Below, piece by piece: positions 46,227 to 55,435 of a stretch of 64,000 bases of DNA. The stretch comes from JAFAXA01 sp963777325 (GTDB taxonomy: Bacteria; Pseudomonadota; Alphaproteobacteria; Acetobacterales; Acetobacteraceae). A program made the position numbers and the translations under genes. The notes under the pieces are model-generated. The model was not told where the DNA came from and did no database searches. It worked only from the letters and a program-made list of their open reading frames with translations. Position 1 is the stretch's first letter. Each line of letters starts with the position of its first letter. The stretch covers positions 62,001 to 126,000 of the forward strand of contig CAVZQE010000020.1 of NCBI GenBank assembly GCA_963777325.1. Direction: 5' to 3'.

Positions 46227-47627
46227 GTGGTTTCCGTCGGTGAGGGACTGTTCGCCTGCGCGAGCCAGCTCCGGTGCCTGGACCCGGTTGCGGCTCACGG
46301 TCGCGTGCGCGGCCTCTCCGGAATGGCGGTGGAGATCGGCGGCCTCGACGGCCTGGTGCGCATGGGCGACCGGATCGAGCTCGAGGACCGTCCCGGCCGG
46401 ACGCTGCGCGCCGAAATCGTCGGCTTCCGCAACGGCGTCTGCCAGGCGGCGCCGTTCGGGCCGCTCGCCGGCCTCGGGCCGGGTACGCGCGCGACGGCCC
46501 ATCTGACGCTTCCGGCGAGGCTGGGCGCGGACACGCACGCGCCGTGCGGGGCCACCCTCGCCGTCGCCGATGGCTGGCTCGGCCGCGTGATCGATCCGCT
46601 CGGACGGCCGCTCGACCGGCGCGGACCGCTTCCCGGCGGGGCGCGCGCCCGCGCCGTGCGGGCCTCGCCGCCGGAGGCGACGACCCGGGCGCGGCTCGGG
46701 CCGCCGCTCGATCTCGGCGTGCGCGCCATGAACCTGTTCACGACCTGCCGGGAGGGACAGCGGCTCGGCCTGTTCGCGGGATCGGGCGTCGGCAAATCGA
46801 CGCTGCTCTCGATGCTGGCGCGGCATACGCGGTGCGACGTCGTGGTCCTGGCGCTCGTCGGCGAACGCGGACGCGAGGTGCGGGACTTCCTCGAGGACGA
46901 TCTCGGCGCGGAGGGCCTCGCGCGGTCGGTGGTGATCGTGGCGACGTCGGACAGCCCGGCCCTGATGCGGCGGGAGGCGGCCTACGCCGCGCTGACAGTC
47001 GCCGAGCATTTCCGCGACCAGGGCAAATCCGTGCTGCTGCTGATGGACAGCGTGACCCGGTTCTGCCTCGCCGCCCGCGAGATCGGATTGTCCGCCGGCG
47101 AGCCGCCCGCGACGCGGGGCTATCCGCCGAGCGTGTTCGCCGAACTGCCCCTCCTGCTCGAACGCGCCGGCCCCGGCCCCGAGCGCGGGCCAGGGCCCGG
47201 CGGGGGGCCGAGCGGCCAGATTACGGCATTCTTCACCGTTCTTGTCGAAGGTGACGACCATGACGAACCTGTCACGGACACGGTGCGCGGCATCCTGGAC
47301 GGGCACGTGGTCCTGACGCGCGCCATCGCGGAAGGCGGCCGCTATCCCGCGATCGACGTGCTGCGGTCGCTGTCGCGCACGGTGCCGGGCTGTCTCGCCG
47401 ACGATCAGCCGGCGCTGGCGCGGCGGGCGCGCGCCCTGCTCGCGACGCAGGCGGAGATGGCCGACATGGTGCGGCTTGGCGCCTACCGCCGGGGCTCCGA
47501 CCCGGCCGTGGACGAGGCGATCGCGCTCGCGCCCATGATCGAGACGGTGCTGCGGCAGGGCCGGGACGAGGCGACCGGCATCGAAGAGAGCTTCGCGGCG
47601 TTGCGCTCGGTGCTTGATGCGGCGTGA
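46227..47627 (+). CDS. fliI: Flagellum-specific ATPase FliI
   Basis: This F1-beta-like ATPase energises flagellar type III export. It has Walker A (GSGVGKST), ALVGERGREVRDFLEDDLG, Walker B (VLLLMDSVTRFCLAAREIGLS) and ATRGYPPSVFAELPLLLERAG. The start is uncertain. GTG 46227 gives 466 residues, near family length. The open frame reaches back to a GTG at 46128, but that overlaps the ctrA promoter, and an ATT at 46185 has a good GGGGAG upstream. It is followed by fliJ in overlap. No other flagellar genes lie in the window. Confidence 0.9.
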   Translation: MVSVGEGLFACASQLRCLDPVAAHGRVRGLSGMAVEIGGLDGLVRMGDRIELEDRPGRTLRAEIVGFRNGVCQAAPFGPLAGLGPGTRATAHLTLPARLGADTHAPCGATLAVADGWLGRVIDPLGRPLDRRGPLPGGARARAVRASPPEATTRARLGPPLDLGVRAMNLFTTCREGQRLGLFAGSGVGKSTLLSMLARHTRCDVVVLALVGERGREVRDFLEDDLGAEGLARSVVIVATSDSPALMRREAAYAALTVAEHFRDQGKSVLLLMDSVTRFCLAAREIGLSAGEPPATRGYPPSVFAELPLLLERAGPGPERGPGPGGGPSGQITAFFTVLVEGDDHDEPVTDTVRGILDGHVVLTRAIAEGGRYPAIDVLRSLSRTVPGCLADDQPALARRARALLATQAEMADMVRLGAYRRGSDPAVDEAIALAPMIETVLRQGRDEATGIEESFAALRSVLDAA

Positions 47628-48048
47628 CGGCCTCGCCTCGGTGCTCCGCCTGCGTCGGCTCGCGCAGGCGGAGGCGCGGCGACTGCTCGCGGAGCGGCTC
47701 GCGGCCGAAGCGCGCGCGGAGGCGGCGGTCGCCGACGCCGAGGCGGCGATCGAGCGCGAGCGCGAGGCGGCGCTCGATCTCGCCGCCGGCGATGCGACGG
47801 TCGAGGCGTTCGGCGCCTGGCTGCCGGTCGGCCGCAAGGCCCAGGCCGGCGCGGCGGCGGGTCATGAGACAGCCCTCGCCGAAACGGCGCGGGCGCGGGC
47901 GGAACTCGGGGCGGCGCGCGCCGCCGTGGAGGCGGCCGAGCGCGTGGCGGCGGCGCGGGAGGCGGCCAGGGCCGGGCGCTTGCGGAAGAAGCAGGAGCTT
48001 GCGGCTGCGGAGTTGGCGCAACGGCAGCGCGCGGACAAGGACGACTGA
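47617..48048 (+). CDS. fliJ: FliJ-like flagellar export protein
   Basis: This 143-residue, almost entirely helical coiled-coil protein is rich in Ala, Glu and Arg, as expected for FliJ, the export chaperone/stalk partner of FliI. The sequence motif content is weak; the call rests on length, coiled coil and a start that overlaps the fliI stop (ATGCGGCGTGA). Confidence 0.75.
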   Translation: MRRDGLASVLRLRRLAQAEARRLLAERLAAEARAEAAVADAEAAIEREREAALDLAAGDATVEAFGAWLPVGRKAQAGAAAGHETALAETARARAELGAARAAVEAAERVAAAREAARAGRLRKKQELAAAELAQRQRADKDD

Positions 48049-48121
48049 CCCTCACCGGCGATGACTTCGGCAATGGCACTATGCTCAATATGAGATCGCA
48101 ATCTCTGATAGGGTGGGTTTC

Positions 48122-49435
48122 TTGCGGATCGCAATGATTGGCGGCGGCTATGTGGGCCTCGTTTCGGGCGCCTGCTTCGCCGAATTCGGCGCCGAGGTCT
48201 CGGTGGTGGAAACCGCCCCGGACAAGCTCGGCGCGCTCAGGCGCGGCAAGATGCCGATCTACGAGCCCGGACTCGAGAACCTCGTGTCGGAAAACGTCAA
48301 GGCCGGGCGGCTCCGCTTCCACGACGACCTGAGGGCGGCGGTCGAGGGCGTGGAGGCGGTGTTCATCGCGGTCGGCACGCCGGCCCGCCGCGGCGACGGC
48401 CACGCCGATCTCAGCTATGTCTACGCGGCCGCCGAGCAGGTCGCTCGCGCGCTCACCGGATATGCGGTCATCGTCACGAAATCGACCGTGCCGGTCGGCA
48501 CCGGGCAGCGCCTCGTGGAAATCGTGCGCCGGGCGCGGCCGGATCTCGATTTCGACGTCGCGTCGAACCCCGAATTCCTGCGCGAAGGCAGCGCCATCAA
48601 CGACTTCATGCGGCCGGACCGGGTGGTGATCGGAACCGAAAGCGAGCGAGCGCGCGAGATCCTCGCCAGCATCTACCGGCCGCTCTATCTGATCGAGGCG
48701 CCAATCGTGTTCACCGGCATCGAGGCGGCGGAGCTCACGAAATACGCGGCCAACGCCTTCCTCGCCATGAAGGTGACGTTCATCAACGAGATGGCCGATC
48801 TGTGCGAGAAGGTCGGCGCGGACGTGCACGACGTCGCGCGCGGCATCGGCCTCGACGGGCGCATCGGCCGCAAGTTCCTCCATCCCGGCCCGGGCTTCGG
48901 CGGCTCCTGCTTTCCGAAGGACACGCTCGCGCTCATGCGCATCGCCCAGGATTACGGCGCCCCGTCCCGGCTGGTCGAGGCGACGCAATCCGTCAACGAA
49001 GCGCGCAAGGCCGGCATGGCCGCCCGCATCATCGCCGCCTGCGGCGGATCGGTGCGCGGGCGGACCATCGGCGTGCTCGGCCTCACCTTCAAGCCCGAAA
49101 CCGACGACATGCGCGACGCGCCCTCGATCCCGATCGTCTCGCGGCTGGTGGAGGACGGCGCGACCGTGCGCGCCTACGATCCGGAGGGCATGGGCCAGGC
49201 GCGGCCGCTGCTGCCGCCCGAGGTGCACTACTGCAAGGATGCGCTGGAGGCGACGCGCGACGCCGACGCGGTCGTCCTGCTGACGGAATGGAACGAATTC
49301 CGCGCGCTCGCGCCGCAGCGGTTGGGCGAGACGATGAAGGGCCGGATCGTCGTCGATCTGCGCAACGTCTATGATCCCGTGGCCATGCGCGGCGGCGGCT
49401 TTTCCTACCACTGCGTGGGCCGGCCGGCCCGCTGA
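48122..49435 (+). CDS. ugd: UDP-glucose 6-dehydrogenase
   Basis: This 437-residue enzyme oxidises UDP-glucose to UDP-glucuronate in two NAD-dependent steps. It has the N-terminal Rossmann motif IGGGYVGLVSGACFAEFG, TKSTVPVGTG, ASNPEFLREGSAI, the catalytic Cys in PGPGFGGSCFPKD and the second nucleotide domain (GVLGLTFKPETDDMRDAPS). TTG 48122 gives the canonical start just before IAMIGGGYVG; a GTG at 48113 would add three residues. Product UDP-glucuronate could feed the epimerase at the left end of the window. Confidence 0.94.
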   Translation: MRIAMIGGGYVGLVSGACFAEFGAEVSVVETAPDKLGALRRGKMPIYEPGLENLVSENVKAGRLRFHDDLRAAVEGVEAVFIAVGTPARRGDGHADLSYVYAAAEQVARALTGYAVIVTKSTVPVGTGQRLVEIVRRARPDLDFDVASNPEFLREGSAINDFMRPDRVVIGTESERAREILASIYRPLYLIEAPIVFTGIEAAELTKYAANAFLAMKVTFINEMADLCEKVGADVHDVARGIGLDGRIGRKFLHPGPGFGGSCFPKDTLALMRIAQDYGAPSRLVEATQSVNEARKAGMAARIIAACGGSVRGRTIGVLGLTFKPETDDMRDAPSIPIVSRLVEDGATVRAYDPEGMGQARPLLPPEVHYCKDALEATRDADAVVLLTEWNEFRALAPQRLGETMKGRIVVDLRNVYDPVAMRGGGFSYHCVGRPAR

Positions 49436-49457
49436 CGTCGCGCGCACGGGAAGCGCC

Positions 49458-50384
49458 GTGCTGACCGTCCTGTTCGCGACCCGCAACCGCGCGGCTGCCC
49501 TGCCCCGCGTGCTGGAGCGGTTCGCCGCCCTGCAACGGCCGCCGGGCGGCTGGAAACTCGTCGTCGCCGATAACGGCAGCACCGACGGAACCGGCGACGT
49601 GCTGCGGCGGTTCGCGGGACGCCTGCCGCTCGACATCGTGCAAGCCCCGAGGCCCGGCAAGAACGCGGCCCTGAACGCGGCGCTCGGCCGCCTCGAGGGC
49701 GATCTCACAGTGCTCACGGACGACGACGTCCTGCCCTGCGCCGATTGGCTCGTCCTGCACCGGCTCGCGGCCGACAAGCACCCGGATCGGCTGCTGTTCG
49801 GCGGCACTGTGGAACCGGACTGGCCCGCCGCGCCGCCGGACTGGCTCCTGCGCGCGCAGAGGCACCATGCGATCCTCTACGCCCGCTGCTCGCGGCCGGA
49901 GGGGCCGTGCCCGCCCACCGACCTGTTCGGCCCAAACTGGGCGGTGCGCAGCTCGGTTTTCGCAAACGGCATGCGCTTCGACGAGACGATCGGCCCTGAC
50001 GGCACGCGGCCGTTCTACGCCATGGGCAGCGAGACCGAGCTTATCGGCAGGCTGGCCGCCGGCGGCGCGCGCGCCTGGTTCGTGGCCGAGGCCTCGGTCG
50101 CCCATATCGTGCGGCCGGAACAGCTCACTGAGCGCTGGGTGCTCGACCGCGCCTATCGTAACGGCCTCGGCGTCGGCCTCACCGGCCGGCCGCGCTGCGC
50201 GACCGGACCGCGCGTCGGCGGCGTGCCGGTCAGGCTGATGGCCGGGCGGGCGGCGTATCAAGCGCTCGCCTCGCTCGCGCGACCGCTGCCCCCCTCGCCG
50301 CTCCGGCTTCGCGTGCTGTTCCAGGAGCACTGGCTTGCCGGCCTCGCGACCTCGCGGCGCCGGTCGCTCGCACCTCGCTCATAG
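49458..50384 (+). CDS. Family 2 glycosyltransferase
   Basis: This GT-A glycosyltransferase of about 308 residues has TVLFATRNRAAALPRVLERF, VVADNGSTDGTGDVL, the metal-binding LTDDDVLPCADWL (DxD-type) and a later GSETELIGRLAAGG, typical of GT2 enzymes. Acceptor and sugar are unknown; position 22 bp after ugd suggests use of UDP-sugars for a surface polysaccharide. I use GTG 49458 because upstream residues overlap ugd and do not match the family. Confidence 0.85.
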   Translation: MLTVLFATRNRAAALPRVLERFAALQRPPGGWKLVVADNGSTDGTGDVLRRFAGRLPLDIVQAPRPGKNAALNAALGRLEGDLTVLTDDDVLPCADWLVLHRLAADKHPDRLLFGGTVEPDWPAAPPDWLLRAQRHHAILYARCSRPEGPCPPTDLFGPNWAVRSSVFANGMRFDETIGPDGTRPFYAMGSETELIGRLAAGGARAWFVAEASVAHIVRPEQLTERWVLDRAYRNGLGVGLTGRPRCATGPRVGGVPVRLMAGRAAYQALASLARPLPPSPLRLRVLFQEHWLAGLATSRRRSLAPRS

Positions 50385-50490
50385 GTCCGGCGGGTCCGGC
50401 GGACAAGGTTGGAAAATCCCAACCGGGCGGACATGCGGCGACGATCCAAGCTCCGGCACTCTTCCGTGCTCCCAGACGGAGGACATCCCC

Positions 50491-50796
50491 ATGAACACAC
50501 GTTCTCTTGCCCTGCCCGCGAGCCTGGCCGCGGCGCTCGCGCTCACGGGCTGCGCGAGCCATCGCCCGGTCGCCTCGGAAACCGGTGCGGCGATGGCGCA
50601 GCCTCCGGCGAGAGCCACCGGATCGGCAGGGTATCAGCCCGAAAACGGCCGGACCGCGTCCGGGGTCGACGCCAACGCGCCGGACAATCCGACCGGGTCC
50701 AACGGCTATCAATCGCCCGATACCGAAGACAGCGGCACGGGCTACACCGCGCGCGCTCCGAAGCGGAACACCGGGTCGCAGCACTATCAGCACTAA
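50491..50796 (+). CDS. Small putative lipoprotein
   Basis: This 101-residue protein has an N-terminal lipoprotein signal (LAAALALTGC, lipobox Cys about residue 22) and a hydrophilic Gly/Ser/Asn/Tyr-rich mature part with two GYQ elements (GSAGYQPENG and GSNGYQSPD). ATG 50491 follows GACGGAGGA. No function is recognised. The stop overlaps the end of the convergent histidine kinase gene. Confidence 0.75.
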   Translation: MNTRSLALPASLAAALALTGCASHRPVASETGAAMAQPPARATGSAGYQPENGRTASGVDANAPDNPTGSNGYQSPDTEDSGTGYTARAPKRNTGSQHYQH

Positions 50797-52166
50797 TCCG
50801 GCGGGCGACGCGGAAACGCGACGCTGACGCAGAGGCCGGGGTCCGCGTCCGCGAGATCGAGGCGGGCGCCATGCAGCGTCGCGATGGCGGCGACGAGGCT
50901 CAGACCGAGGCCGCTGCCGGGTGTCGTACGGCTCTGCTCCATCCGGTAGAAGCGCCGCACGACGCGCGCGCGCTCGTGTTCGGGCACGCCCGGGCCATTG
51001 TCCTCGACGGCGAGCGTGGGACCATCGTCCCCCACCCTCGCCGCCAGGACGCGGATGCGGCTTCCCGGGGGCGTGTGGCGCAAGGCGTTCTCGACCAGGT
51101 TGACCAGCATCTGAGTCAACAATTCCCGGTCGCCATGCACACGGACGCCGGGGGCGATGCGCGCCGTGAGGCTGCGGCCCGCGTCTTCGGCCGCGGGCGC
51201 GAAGGCCTCGGCCACGGTTTCGGCGAGCCGGCTCAAATCCACCCGGCGGAAGGCGGCACGCTGCGCCCCGGCTTCAATCTCGGCTATGCGCAGCAGCGCC
51301 GCGAAGCTGCCGAGCAGCGCTTCGGCCTCGGCGATCGCGCCCTCGACGGCGCGTTCGTATTCGGCGAGGGAGCGTGCGCCCGCACGCGCGCTTTCGAGCT
51401 TCTGGCCGAGGCGGGAGAGCGGCGTGCGCAGATCGTGCGCGATGTCGTTCGTGACCTGGCGCAGGCTCTCCATCAGGGCCGCGATGCGCTCCAGCATCCG
51501 GTTGAGCGTCATCGCCAGACGGTCGAGGTCGTCGCCCGTGCCGCGTACCGGGATGCGCCGGTCGAGGTCGCCGCCGATGATCGCCTCCGCCGTGCGCCCG
51601 ATCGCGTCCACCCGGCGCAGGAACAGATGGCTGAGCCAGGCCCCGCCCGCTCCGCCGAGCAGCACCGTCAGCCCGACCGCAACGCCGAACGCGCGCAGAA
51701 CGGCCTCCTCCGCCTCGGTGACGCGGCCGGTGTCGTCGCCGACCGCGAGCACGACGCCGTCTCCGAGCGAGACAGCGAGCACCTCCAGCCGTTCCGGCTC
51801 ATCCCTTTGTCCTGGCGCCTCCGCCTCGCGAATGGTGAGGCGGAGCCAGCCAAGGGCGTGGCCGATGGCCGGGATCTCGCCGCCGACGCGTCGTCCATCC
51901 CTGTCCTGGACCAGGTAGTCGAGCGCGGCCGAGCCGCGGCCCCGCGCCTCGATGTCGGCGAGCAGGCGCGGCAAGCCTCCCGCCCGGTAGTCGGCCGTGA
52001 GCGACGCCACCTCCGCCACGATCCCCGCCCTGAGCTGCTGCTCCAGCGCGGCACGGGTCGTCCAGAAGACTACCGCGCCCAGCACGAGAGCTGACGCCGT
52101 GAACAGCATCAGATAAAGCGCGGCGAGGCGGAAGCTCGCCGTCCGCAGCAACCGCGGCCACGTCAC
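50793..52166 (-). CDS. Membrane sensor histidine kinase (HAMP)
   Basis: This 457-residue kinase has two membrane helices (about 13-35 and 160-182) flanking a periplasmic sensor of about 125 residues. A HAMP domain, the H box NDIAHDLRTPLSRL with phospho-acceptor His244, an N box LVNLVENALRHTPPG and G boxes VEDNGPGVP and GSGLGLSLV follow. It begins one base after the stop of its response regulator, so it forms a cognate pair. The nearest family style is that of QseC/PmrB-like kinases. The signal is unknown. Confidence 0.92.
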   Translation of the reverse strand: MTWPRLLRTASFRLAALYLMLFTASALVLGAVVFWTTRAALEQQLRAGIVAEVASLTADYRAGGLPRLLADIEARGRGSAALDYLVQDRDGRRVGGEIPAIGHALGWLRLTIREAEAPGQRDEPERLEVLAVSLGDGVVLAVGDDTGRVTEAEEAVLRAFGVAVGLTVLLGGAGGAWLSHLFLRRVDAIGRTAEAIIGGDLDRRIPVRGTGDDLDRLAMTLNRMLERIAALMESLRQVTNDIAHDLRTPLSRLGQKLESARAGARSLAEYERAVEGAIAEAEALLGSFAALLRIAEIEAGAQRAAFRRVDLSRLAETVAEAFAPAAEDAGRSLTARIAPGVRVHGDRELLTQMLVNLVENALRHTPPGSRIRVLAARVGDDGPTLAVEDNGPGVPEHERARVVRRFYRMEQSRTTPGSGLGLSLVAAIATLHGARLDLADADPGLCVSVAFPRRPPD

Positions 52167-52167
52167 G

Positions 52168-52875
52168 TCAAGCTGGGGCCGTCGGCGCCGGCGGCTCCTC
52201 CGCGAGCGCGCGCATCGTGTAGCCGGCGCCGCGCAGGGTGTGGATCAGCTCGGGCGCGCCCTCGCGAGAAAGTTTCGAGCGCAGTCGGCTCACATGCGTC
52301 TCGATGATGTTCGTGCGGGGATCGAAGTGGAAGTCCCACACCGCTTCGAGCAGCATGGTCCGGGTCACCACGCGCTCGGCGTGGCGCATCAGGTATTCGA
52401 GCAGCTGGAACTCGCGCGGCTGCAGATCGACGCGGCCGCCTCGCCGCGTGACGGTGCGTTTGAGCAGGTCCATCTCCAGATCGGCGACCCGCAGCACGGT
52501 CTGCACCTCGGCCAGGGGCGGCCGGCGTGCGAGCGCCTGCAAGCGCGCATGGAGTTCGGCGAAGGCGAACGGCTTGACGAGATAGTCGTCGCCCCCCGCC
52601 TCAAGCCCCTTGACGCGATCGCCGACGCCGCCGAGCGCGGTCAGAAACAGCACGGGCGTCTTGACGCCGGTCTCGCGCAGCGCGCGCACGAGGCCAAGCC
52701 CGTCCAGGCCCGGCAGCATCCGGTCCACGACGAGCACGTCGTAGCCGCCGCCGGCCGCGAAGAACATGCCGTCCTGGCCGGTGGCGGCGACGTCCAGCAC
52801 ATGGCCGTGCTCGCGCAGGCCGCGGGCGATGAAGGCGGCGGTTTCGGGATCGTCCTCGATCAGCAACACCTTCAT
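52168..52875 (-). CDS. OmpR-family response regulator
   Basis: This 235-residue regulator has a receiver with EDD and phospho-acceptor Asp51 (VLVVDRMLPG), the Thr/Lys switch residues (FLTA, VKPF) and a C-terminal winged helix (LQPREFQLLEYLMRHAERVVTR, ETHVSRLRSKL). It is cotranscribed with the histidine kinase downstream and a PepSY-domain gene upstream, together a likely self-contained envelope-stress or metal-response operon. Confidence 0.93.
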   Translation of the reverse strand: MKVLLIEDDPETAAFIARGLREHGHVLDVAATGQDGMFFAAGGGYDVLVVDRMLPGLDGLGLVRALRETGVKTPVLFLTALGGVGDRVKGLEAGGDDYLVKPFAFAELHARLQALARRPPLAEVQTVLRVADLEMDLLKRTVTRRGGRVDLQPREFQLLEYLMRHAERVVTRTMLLEAVWDFHFDPRTNIIETHVSRLRSKLSREGAPELIHTLRGAGYTMRALAEEPPAPTAPA

Positions 52876-52902
52876 CGCCGCCTCACCGCCCGCGTCCGGG
52901 CC

Positions 52903-53223
52903 CTAGTCCGGCTCGACGCCGGGATGCGTGCCGACCACCTGCCCGCTCTGTGCATCCACGATCACGGTCTGCACGCCCTTCGGGCCATTAGTCTCGACGG
53001 CGATGCGGGTCGCGCTGCCTTTGAGGTCGACGCCGGCATCGAACGCCTGGCCGCCGGTCCGCTGTTCGGCGGTCGCGATCGCCTCGCTCAGCGAGACCTT
53101 GGCGCGCCGCAGCGCCGTCGCCTCCTGGCTCTCGTCGCCGCCGGCGGCGAGCGCCGGAGCGGCCAGGCTCGCGGTTCCGAGCAGGGCGGCGAGGCCATAG
53201 CTCGCCAGTGTCTTGCTGTTCAT
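52903..53223 (-). CDS. Exported PepSY-domain protein
   Basis: This 106-residue protein has a Sec signal peptide (LASYGLAALLGTASLAAPALA) and a PepSY domain (KVSLSEAIATAEQRTGGQAFDAG ... KGVQTVIVDAQSGQVVG, quoted in part). Such small periplasmic proteins are often controlled by, or act with, adjacent two-component systems. ATG 53223 has GGAG upstream, and the gene ends 27 bp before the regulator. Confidence 0.85.
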   Translation of the reverse strand: MNSKTLASYGLAALLGTASLAAPALAAGGDESQEATALRRAKVSLSEAIATAEQRTGGQAFDAGVDLKGSATRIAVETNGPKGVQTVIVDAQSGQVVGTHPGVEPD

Positions 53224-53322
53224 TCCGGTCTCCATGTCAGGCCCGGCGGATGCCGGGCCGGAGCGGAGGATGCCGTCCCGCGCCTTGGGCGACACGGGAC
53301 GGGCCTATACGCTTCGGTAAGC

Positions 53323-54099
53323 TCAAGGGATCGCCTTCTGCTCGCCCGGGTGACTCCCCGCGCGCTGCGGCAGGAGGAGAATGCACCCCACGATGAACAC
53401 CGCGATCACCGCCGACGCCCAGAAACGCCCGAGCGCCAGGCCGCCATCGGCGACCGGCTTGTCGAGCAGGTCGCCGACCGTGGCGCCCAGCGGCCGGGTC
53501 AGGATGAACGCGCTCCAGAACAGGAGCGTGTGCGAGATGTTCGTAAAGAGGTAGGCTGCCGCGACGACCGCGAGGCCCGCGCCGAACACGAGCGCGCCGC
53601 CCTCGTAGCCGAGCCCGCCCGTGTCGGCCAGGAAGTCGCCGAGCGCCGTGCCGAGCGTCTGCGAGAACAGGATCGTCGCCCAGTAGAACATCTCGGCCTT
53701 GGGCGAGCGGATGCTCTCCACCGCCACGGTCCCGAGCGACCAGCGCCAGACGCCGAGCGACGCCATCAGCAGGGCGAACAGGATCAGCGAGCCGCCGACA
53801 TAGCCAATCCCGAGCGAGCGGTCGCAGAAATCCGCCATGGTCGTGCCGACCGTGGTGGTGGCGACGATCACGAACCAGTACAGGAACGGATGGAAGCGCT
53901 TAGCGCGGATCTGGGCGCTGACGGCGACGGCGAAGATCAGGGCGAAGATCGCGGTGCCGATCAGGTAGCCGAGGTTCAGCGTCATCGTCACCGCGTCGCC
54001 GCCGGTCTCGCCCAGCGTGGTCGCGGCGATCTTGATCGCCCAGAACGTCAAGGTGACCTCGGGAACCTTGCTCTCGGCGATCGTCTGAAATTTGCTCAT
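53323..54099 (-). CDS. DUF347-family multi-pass membrane protein (COG4705-like)
   Basis: This 258-residue protein has about eight membrane helices and four copies of a short internal repeat (TTLGETGGDA, TTVGTTMADF, QTLGTALGDF, RPLGATVGDL), the DUF347 signature. Members are found beside metal- or envelope-stress systems; transport of a metal ion has been suggested for some, but no function is assigned here. ATG 54099 lies upstream of the PepSY-regulator-kinase operon on the same strand, about 100 bp from it. Confidence 0.85.
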   Translation of the reverse strand: MSKFQTIAESKVPEVTLTFWAIKIAATTLGETGGDAVTMTLNLGYLIGTAIFALIFAVAVSAQIRAKRFHPFLYWFVIVATTTVGTTMADFCDRSLGIGYVGGSLILFALLMASLGVWRWSLGTVAVESIRSPKAEMFYWATILFSQTLGTALGDFLADTGGLGYEGGALVFGAGLAVVAAAYLFTNISHTLLFWSAFILTRPLGATVGDLLDKPVADGGLALGRFWASAVIAVFIVGCILLLPQRAGSHPGEQKAIP

Positions 54100-54277
54100 G
54101 AATGACTGCTCTCGTCTGCTGACGTTGCGACGGCAAACTGCCCTGCTGCCCTATTGCGACGGCCTGACCCTCGCATTGAGAAATCCCAATGTCCTCTGTC
54201 CGCGTAGGTGCTCGGGGCCGAACCTGACACGCACGCAGACGTTTGTGACTGCATCCGGCAGCGCGAGGCGAAATCCC

Positions 54278-54850
54278 ATGCGGACCTCTTCACTGATACT
54301 CTGCTCCATGCTTGCGGTCGCAAGCGCACCCGCGGTGGCCCAGCCTCAACCCCAAGGCTCGACTACTCTGACCTACGTGCAGCCGCTGTCGCCGGAGGCG
54401 ATCAGGCTGGTCCAGCAGCACCTGCACCAGCAGAACCTCTACTCCGGCCGGGTCGACGGCGTCTGGGGCGCCGACAGCCAGGCCGCCTTGCAGCGCTTCC
54501 AGCAGACGAAGGGGCTTCAGGTCACGGGCCAGTTGAACCAGGCGACGATCGCGACGCTCGGGATCGCGCCGGACCAGTTGGTGTCCGCCGGGCAGCCGCC
54601 CACGCCGGCGGCCGCCGCTTCACCCCTGTCCGGGAACACGCTCAGCCAGAGCGCCGTGCGAGCTATCCAGGAGCGGCTGCACGCGCTGAACTTCTACGAC
54701 GGCCGACTGGACGGGATCTGGGGCGGCGAGACCCAGCAGGCGATCGAGCGCTTCCAGCAGGGCCGTGCGCTGCAGCCGAACGGCCAGCTCAACCCAGCCA
54801 CCGTCGCGGCGCTGGGGCTCGATCCCGGCGTGCTCGTTCCGTCGCGCTGA
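54278..54850 (+). CDS. Exported protein with two peptidoglycan-binding domains
   Basis: This 190-residue protein has a Sec signal peptide (cleaved near PAVAQ) and two PG_binding_1-type repeats of about 60 residues. The first is LVQQHLHQQNLYSGRVDGVWG ... FQQTKGL (quoted in part), and the second is IQERLHALNFYDGRLDGIWG ... FQQGRAL. No catalytic domain is attached. It probably binds cell-wall glycan in the periplasm. ATG 54278 is used; upstream frame is not protein-like. It is convergent with nusG. Confidence 0.85.
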   Translation: MRTSSLILCSMLAVASAPAVAQPQPQGSTTLTYVQPLSPEAIRLVQQHLHQQNLYSGRVDGVWGADSQAALQRFQQTKGLQVTGQLNQATIATLGIAPDQLVSAGQPPTPAAAASPLSGNTLSQSAVRAIQERLHALNFYDGRLDGIWGGETQQAIERFQQGRALQPNGQLNPATVAALGLDPGVLVPSR

Positions 54851-54892
54851 CCGGACGGGAGGCGCGACGAGGGGCGCGAGGGGGGCGCCGGC

Positions 54893-55423
54893 TCAGACCT
54901 TCTCGACCTGCCCGTATTCCAGCTCCACGGGCGTCGAGCGGCCGAAGATGGAGACGCTGACCTTCACGCGGCCCTTCTCCTCGTCCACCTCCTCGACCGT
55001 GCCGTTGAAGCTCGTGAACGGCCCGTCGGCGACCCGCACTTGCTCGCCCACCTCGAACAGCACGGACGGGCGCGGATGCTCCACGCCCTCCTGCGCCTGC
55101 TTCATGATGCGCTCGGCCTCGGCCTCGGTGATCGGCGAGGGCTTCATCTTGCTGCCGAGAAAGCCCGTGACCTTCGGCGTGTTCTTGACGAGGTGCCAGG
55201 CGTCGTCGGTGAGGTCCATCTTCACCAGCACGTAGCCGGGGAAGAACTTGCGCTCGGCGTTGACCTTCTGGCCGCGGCGCAGCTCGACCACTTCCTCGGA
55301 GGGGACGAGGATGTCCTCGAACTGCTCGGCGAGGCCCTTCTGCGCCGCCTGCTCGCGGATCTGCTGCGCGATCTTGCGCTCGAACCCCGAATAGACATGC
55401 ACGACATACCATCTCTTGGCCAT
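54893..55423 (-). CDS. nusG: Transcription termination/antitermination factor NusG
   Basis: This 176-residue NusG has the N-terminal NGN domain (RWYVVHVYSGFERKIAQ, FFPGYVLVKMDL) and the C-terminal KOW domain (VGEQVRVADGPFTSFNGTVEEVDEEKGRVKV). It couples RNA polymerase to Rho or ribosomes. It lies directly downstream of secE on the minus strand, the standard tRNA-Trp-secE-nusG order. Confidence 0.96.
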   Translation of the reverse strand: MAKRWYVVHVYSGFERKIAQQIREQAAQKGLAEQFEDILVPSEEVVELRRGQKVNAERKFFPGYVLVKMDLTDDAWHLVKNTPKVTGFLGSKMKPSPITEAEAERIMKQAQEGVEHPRPSVLFEVGEQVRVADGPFTSFNGTVEEVDEEKGRVKVSVSIFGRSTPVELEYGQVEKV

Positions 55424-55435
55424 GTCCCGGCCCTC

